Shown piece after piece: positions 60,001 to 64,000 of a DNA stretch of 64,000 nt. This stretch comes from Antedon mediterranea. Taxonomy: Eukaryota > Echinodermata > Crinoidea > Comatulida > Antedonidae. Below the pieces are notes generated by a model, which searched no databases, had not been told where the DNA came from, and was given only the letters and a program-made list of their open reading frames with translations. The stretch lies in contig NC_092675.1 in NCBI RefSeq assembly GCF_964355755.1, positions 21,156,912 to 21,220,911 on the forward strand, in the 5' to 3' direction. How positions within the stretch are numbered: position 1 is the stretch's first letter; each line of letters begins with the position of its first letter. The translations under genes and the position numbers were made by a program.

Positions 60001-63000
60001 CTGTCGGTCTGTCTGTCGGTCCGGTATCACTATGCGTTTTATCGCTTTTCTGTACTTTTTGAACTGTTTTGATGTACATTACTTTTTGAAAGTTCATTTT
60101 TTTTCTGAGAGCACGCGACTCATGGCTGTTGGCCTTGTTCATTGTTTATGTTAATAAGTCACAACCCAACATTTAAATTGGAGTAAAGCTCATCTAATTA
60201 CATGACACGTATTGTTCTCAATATATAAAATAATAAATGAATTTAAAAGTTTCTAATAAAGTACACGTCGAATAGAACAATTCCAAATCAGATTACGGAC
60301 CGTCAATGAAAGTTATTCAGTTCAATTCTCTCATTTACCAAAATTCCATCAATGTGTGTTGAACACCAAGTGGTCTAATGTCAGTGGTTCTAACTTTCAC
60401 TGGGAATGAATCATATCTGTAAAAGGTTGGATATGATATTACTATTTTTAATACCAATTATTCATCCCATTGGAATGTTAAAATCAACCCCTTTGGTATC
60501 CCGCAATGGTCGACGTGGCAACACCCATTAACTTTTACTTCCAATGCATGTATCAGTAACATAATCGAATAATATACTTTTTGATCAAAGACTGACACAA
60601 AAACATGATTAATATTGAAATATTGAATATCCTTTAACACAATTTACTTCACAATGGTATTTTAGCTAACATTGTTATCAAAAATGTCATTGTCTGAATA
60701 GACCGTGGAATGTTAGTTAATTGTTGTTTTAAAATATTAAAACTGTTAATGTTTTGAAACTTACCGGTAGGCCGACAAATATTTTACCATCGAAGATCCT
60801 TAGAATTTAATTATTGCTAATGTTCCTCATCACAGAGAGGACTCAACTATATCATAGAGAAATTATTTCCCCCAGGTCCCATAATTATGTTGAACAATGG
60901 ACTGTCTTGTTGTTCACAGCTAAAAATGTTTACCTCCATGCAATATGTATATCTGCTATACTCAGGAAATGATAACAACACAAAACCACTCTACAATAAT
61001 ACAATTAACTTATTCACATTTAAATTGATTAACGTAATTCCTTATGGCCCATTGATGGCAGGTACCATACGTAAGGAATGTACCAAATTATCCACCCTTT
61101 CTCTACTTAGGCTAATTTGAGTTGCATGCTAGTCCTTCGATTGGGTCAGACGGGTACTGCTGTGAGGGTAGAGTAATGTTGCATGGGTATCTGACAAGGC
61201 TCGCCATGAGGCACAATCCAATGGGTCACGTGATGCAATATGACTTGCCAGCTGAATCTAATTTTGGATTTTATAACCTTGATTTCATTGATAAAATGTG
61301 TAAACTTATTGCCAAGAAATTACTTTAAATTTGGGAAATCAAACTATAATGTTCTAGCATTTAGAAGTTTAGTCAAATTTTACTTATTTAAAAGTTAACA
61401 CATCCCTCATGGTTCTGGCGCAGCAGTCCTCTTCGCTTTGTTAATGGTTGCTACAGAGAACTTGTCACTCTACATTTCTTGTTCCTGCATCACGGCCGGA
61501 AATATTATTTTAATTATTGAGATATGTTATTCTTCCAAAACAAATTGTACAAAAGCTATACTTCTAAAAGCCAAAATTATGAGTATCATCAAAATGTCAC
61601 TTCTTACGTATGGTAGACTCTAGCTGCAAAGACTTGTTTATTACCAATAGAAATTTATTATCTATTACATTTTTTAAAACCAGAAACAACAGCAGAAACA
61701 AATCCGCCACATCAGTTTGGTTTAACAGATACAAAGACAATTACAACAACTCAGAAACACTTAAATTACGACGAAACAGATAAATATTGGAATTAAAAAT
61801 GTTGATATGGGGATGGGCCTGGACTATACTATTATAAGATAAACTTAATCTACTGATGTAACCATTTTAAAGAACATTTACTTTAGTAACACAGAGGATA
61901 TTGTTGTTTCTTAAATTACGGGCGGGAACACGAATACCGAAATTGGAGATAAAGTTGCACTAAAAAATAGAATGAAGACATTTAAAAAGAAAAATAAGAT
62001 CATTGTGATATCTAGTAATCAAGGGGGAGATATAGAATATATTTCTTTTTTCATCATCATTATAAGGATCGTTACATTTATAAAGGTTATTAATATATTA
62101 TTAAATTATTAGATAATTAAATACCACTGTTCAGAACATGCTGGAAGAAAATATGTTATAATGACATGATCTGTTATAGATATAGAATGTAAGGCTCTGT
62201 CTACACTATCAAACTACTTTGACAAAAGAGAGCTTCAAGACGTGAATTTTTCTTGTTTTATTTCTCCCTTTTCTATCCTTTAGACCCTTGCTATGGATAT
62301 AAGTGCAAGGATCCAGTTGGCTCTATGTGCGTAGTAGTCGAGAAGGGAACCAAATTGAAGCCGTCATGTGTCTGTCCGGAGGAATGTCCCACCGAAGTAG
62401 AGCCAGTCTGCAGTGTCTATGGCAAGCAGTATGATAACTTGTGTACTCTGCACAAAGTTGCCTGTGAAAAGAAACGAGCTATTCCAGTGGCCTTCCTCAG
62501 TGAATGTATCGGTAAGTGTAAGATAGTGAGGAAAATGTGTTCACTTACTACAAACATCACAGTAGAAATGTCTCCCTCTTGTTCTCTACAATGTTATTAG
62601 GAAAATTAACGTAACAAATGAACAAACGAATTAAATGTTTAACAGAGAGAGCACTTAAAAGTACATAATTCCGGTAACATAAGTAACTGCTTCAAGATTT
62701 GATGATTAATGATTATCTGATCCTTAATTAAAAACCTCTCCATCACAGATTTCAACTTTCAACTTTATTTCAGACAAACTGTCCATATGAAATTATGTCC
62801 GTATGATACTGTTTTTGTTATTGTACAATTGTCTTAGCAATTTAACCTTCTGTATTTTTATTGTAAGCCGGACTGCTATAGGCCTACCTACATTATTATA
62901 TTTTTTTACTTTTAAACCCTTTTTAACTGGTGGTTATGACTTAAAGTTGTCCGCAACTTATTTTGACCTCCATCTGCACATTTTTGATGTTTTTATGTTT

Positions 63001-63703
63001 ATTGTAATTTTTAAGTTATGTGTCTATCTTATTTTTAATTTGTAATTTTTATCTTTTATTTTAAAATGTGTGGAGAAACTAATAAAACAAACAAACAAAC
63101 AAACCGTACACTGTCTTTCTATCTTATTTCTTTTTTAAAAATCCAAATCACAGAAAAAGTTGTAAGAAATATAATATTTATTTTATTATATGTTGTATAA
63201 AACTTCTATTTGAATTGTACATTTTCTATATTATCACGTACGTGCAGCCAAGTCAACACCATGTGCTCAGTCAGAACTTGAAGACTTCCCACACCGTCTG
63301 TTGGAATGGTTCCTCCATCTGCGAGAAACCGAAGAGTTGGGAAAAGTCAATCCAGAGAACAACATCCGTAATATTGACATCAGTGAGAGGATCGAACTTG
63401 CCGAGGTAAATGGTCGCTTTTGGTGATACTTAGACACATATGAAAAACAGCTAATAGTCTCATCCAGTATTTATTCACTTTAACAAACAATAATTGACGA
63501 TTTTACTTATTTTTAGTGGAAATTCCAGCAGCTAAACAGGAACAAAAAAGACAACAAACTTGATCGTCGTGATCTCCGAGAATTCCGTTACGCATTGATG
63601 CCTCTTGAGCACTGTGCCGACAACTTCTTCAGCATGTGTGACAAAGGTGACAACGTCATCACACTCGATGAATGGATCGAATGCCTTCGAATCGATGAAG
63701 TCC
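57027..63703 (+). CDS. SPARC/osteonectin-like secreted calcium-binding protein, 5' five exons (partial)
   Basis: SPARC proteins are secreted matricellular, collagen-binding regulators of extracellular matrix. Coding exons: 57027-57071, 58786-58828, 62284-62511, 63248-63405, 63517-63703, all GT-AG and in phase; the next exon lies beyond the window. Exons 1-2 give a signal peptide (MASYNILLIAAIIAIASA) and a short linker. Exon 3 is the follistatin/Kazal-like domain starting NPCYGYKCKDP with ten cysteines. Exons 4-5 are the extracellular calcium-binding domain: STPCAQSELEDFPHRLLEWF (family: CLDSELTEFP), WKFQQLNRNKKDNKLDRRDL (EF-hand 1) and CDKGDNVITLDEW (EF-hand 2). The acidic N-terminal domain of typical SPARC is missing, and the EF-hand 2 loop is one residue shorter than in vertebrates. 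A family member such as a SPARC-like paralogue is therefore as likely as the direct orthologue. Confidence 0.9.
58829..62283. other. SPARC-like intron 2 with dispersed repeats
   Basis: 3.5 kb. A GGTC-rich run and GAGCACGCGACTC...GGCCTTGTTCA at 59985-60145 repeat the sequence near 32910-33000. GGCTCTGTCTACACTATCAA at 62191-62210, close to exon 3, resembles a single MITE end; its partner was not found. No additional exon of matching phase, and no acidic-domain exon, was recognised. Confidence 0.45.
63070..63105. repeat. (AAAC)n microsatellite
   Basis: Short run of about five AAAC units following CTAATAAAACAAAC in SPARC-like intron 3. It may be the tail of a decayed retroposon. Confidence 0.6.
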
Positions 63704-64000
63704 GTAAGTATCGATTATATTGATTGATTTGTCTTATTTTCATTGACTGATCGATAATCCGTAAATATTTTACACCGGAACACATGCTATACCGTAACCA
63801 ATGTCTTCCGGTATTTTAGATTTAGTGTATCAATGATGAATATCTAACACGAGACCGGGTATTTCATTTAGTGGACAACGAATAACCGTATTAGTAGTTA
63901 CAGTAGGCCTAATTTTGTGTGCTTGACAACACATTAACATAATATAACATCACCAGTAATTGCATCGCAGCATCAGTAATACATTTCTGTTATTATCTTC

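Overview
The window is eukaryotic nuclear DNA from an invertebrate animal. It is AT-rich, with long non-coding stretches, genes split by GT-AG introns, and many mobile elements. The gene set (TCF/LEF, adenosine kinase, a TRIM-NHL protein, a SPARC-like protein), the dense scatter of the palindromes AGGCCT and TACTGTA, and a lineage-style TRIM gene fit an invertebrate deuterostome, perhaps an echinoderm. That placement is inference; no species-level call is possible from the sequence alone.

Layout. 1-18 kb is mostly gene-free and carries minisatellites (3.3 kb, 13.6 kb), two TIR DNA elements (6595-7462, 15333-16975) and an unexplained run of small hairpins (8650-8833). It probably includes a long intron of the TCF/LEF gene, whose first coding exons lie on the minus strand at 18043-18834. 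19-24 kb is upstream, non-coding sequence with one MITE and a 60-bp tandem repeat. 24286-32427 is an 8.1-kb inverted repeat: two roughly 4-kb arms around a 184-bp spacer. Each arm contains its own smaller foldback, and the left arm alone has a 36-bp hairpin insertion with a clean 7-bp target duplication. 33.8-34.7 kb has a three-copy 112-115-bp tandem repeat and a decayed LINE fragment. 36308-45432 is a complete Ty3/gypsy LTR retrotransposon: 1573-bp LTRs with no differences seen by eye, tRNA-Pro primer site, intact gag, and pro-pol in the -1 frame behind a GGGGGGC slippery heptamer. It sits inside a 142-bp hairpin MITE.

The adenosine kinase gene occupies 45993-50900 on the minus strand in nine exons that join in phase to a 357-residue protein. 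Its introns hold a SINE and several MITEs, and an 11-copy minisatellite begins 10 bp past its stop codon. Divergent from it is a single-exon TRIM gene (52523-54742, plus strand; RING, two B-boxes, coiled coil, filamin, NHL). A TTA-flanked MITE and a type-II-tRNA-headed SINE follow. The window ends in the first five coding exons of a SPARC-like extracellular calcium-binding protein (57027-63703, plus strand), which runs off the right edge.

The genes are unrelated single-copy-style animal genes, not an operon. The most unusual structures are the giant palindrome with its nested foldbacks and mini-hairpin, and the apparently very young retrotransposon. All similarity statements come from reading motifs by eye; no database search was run.
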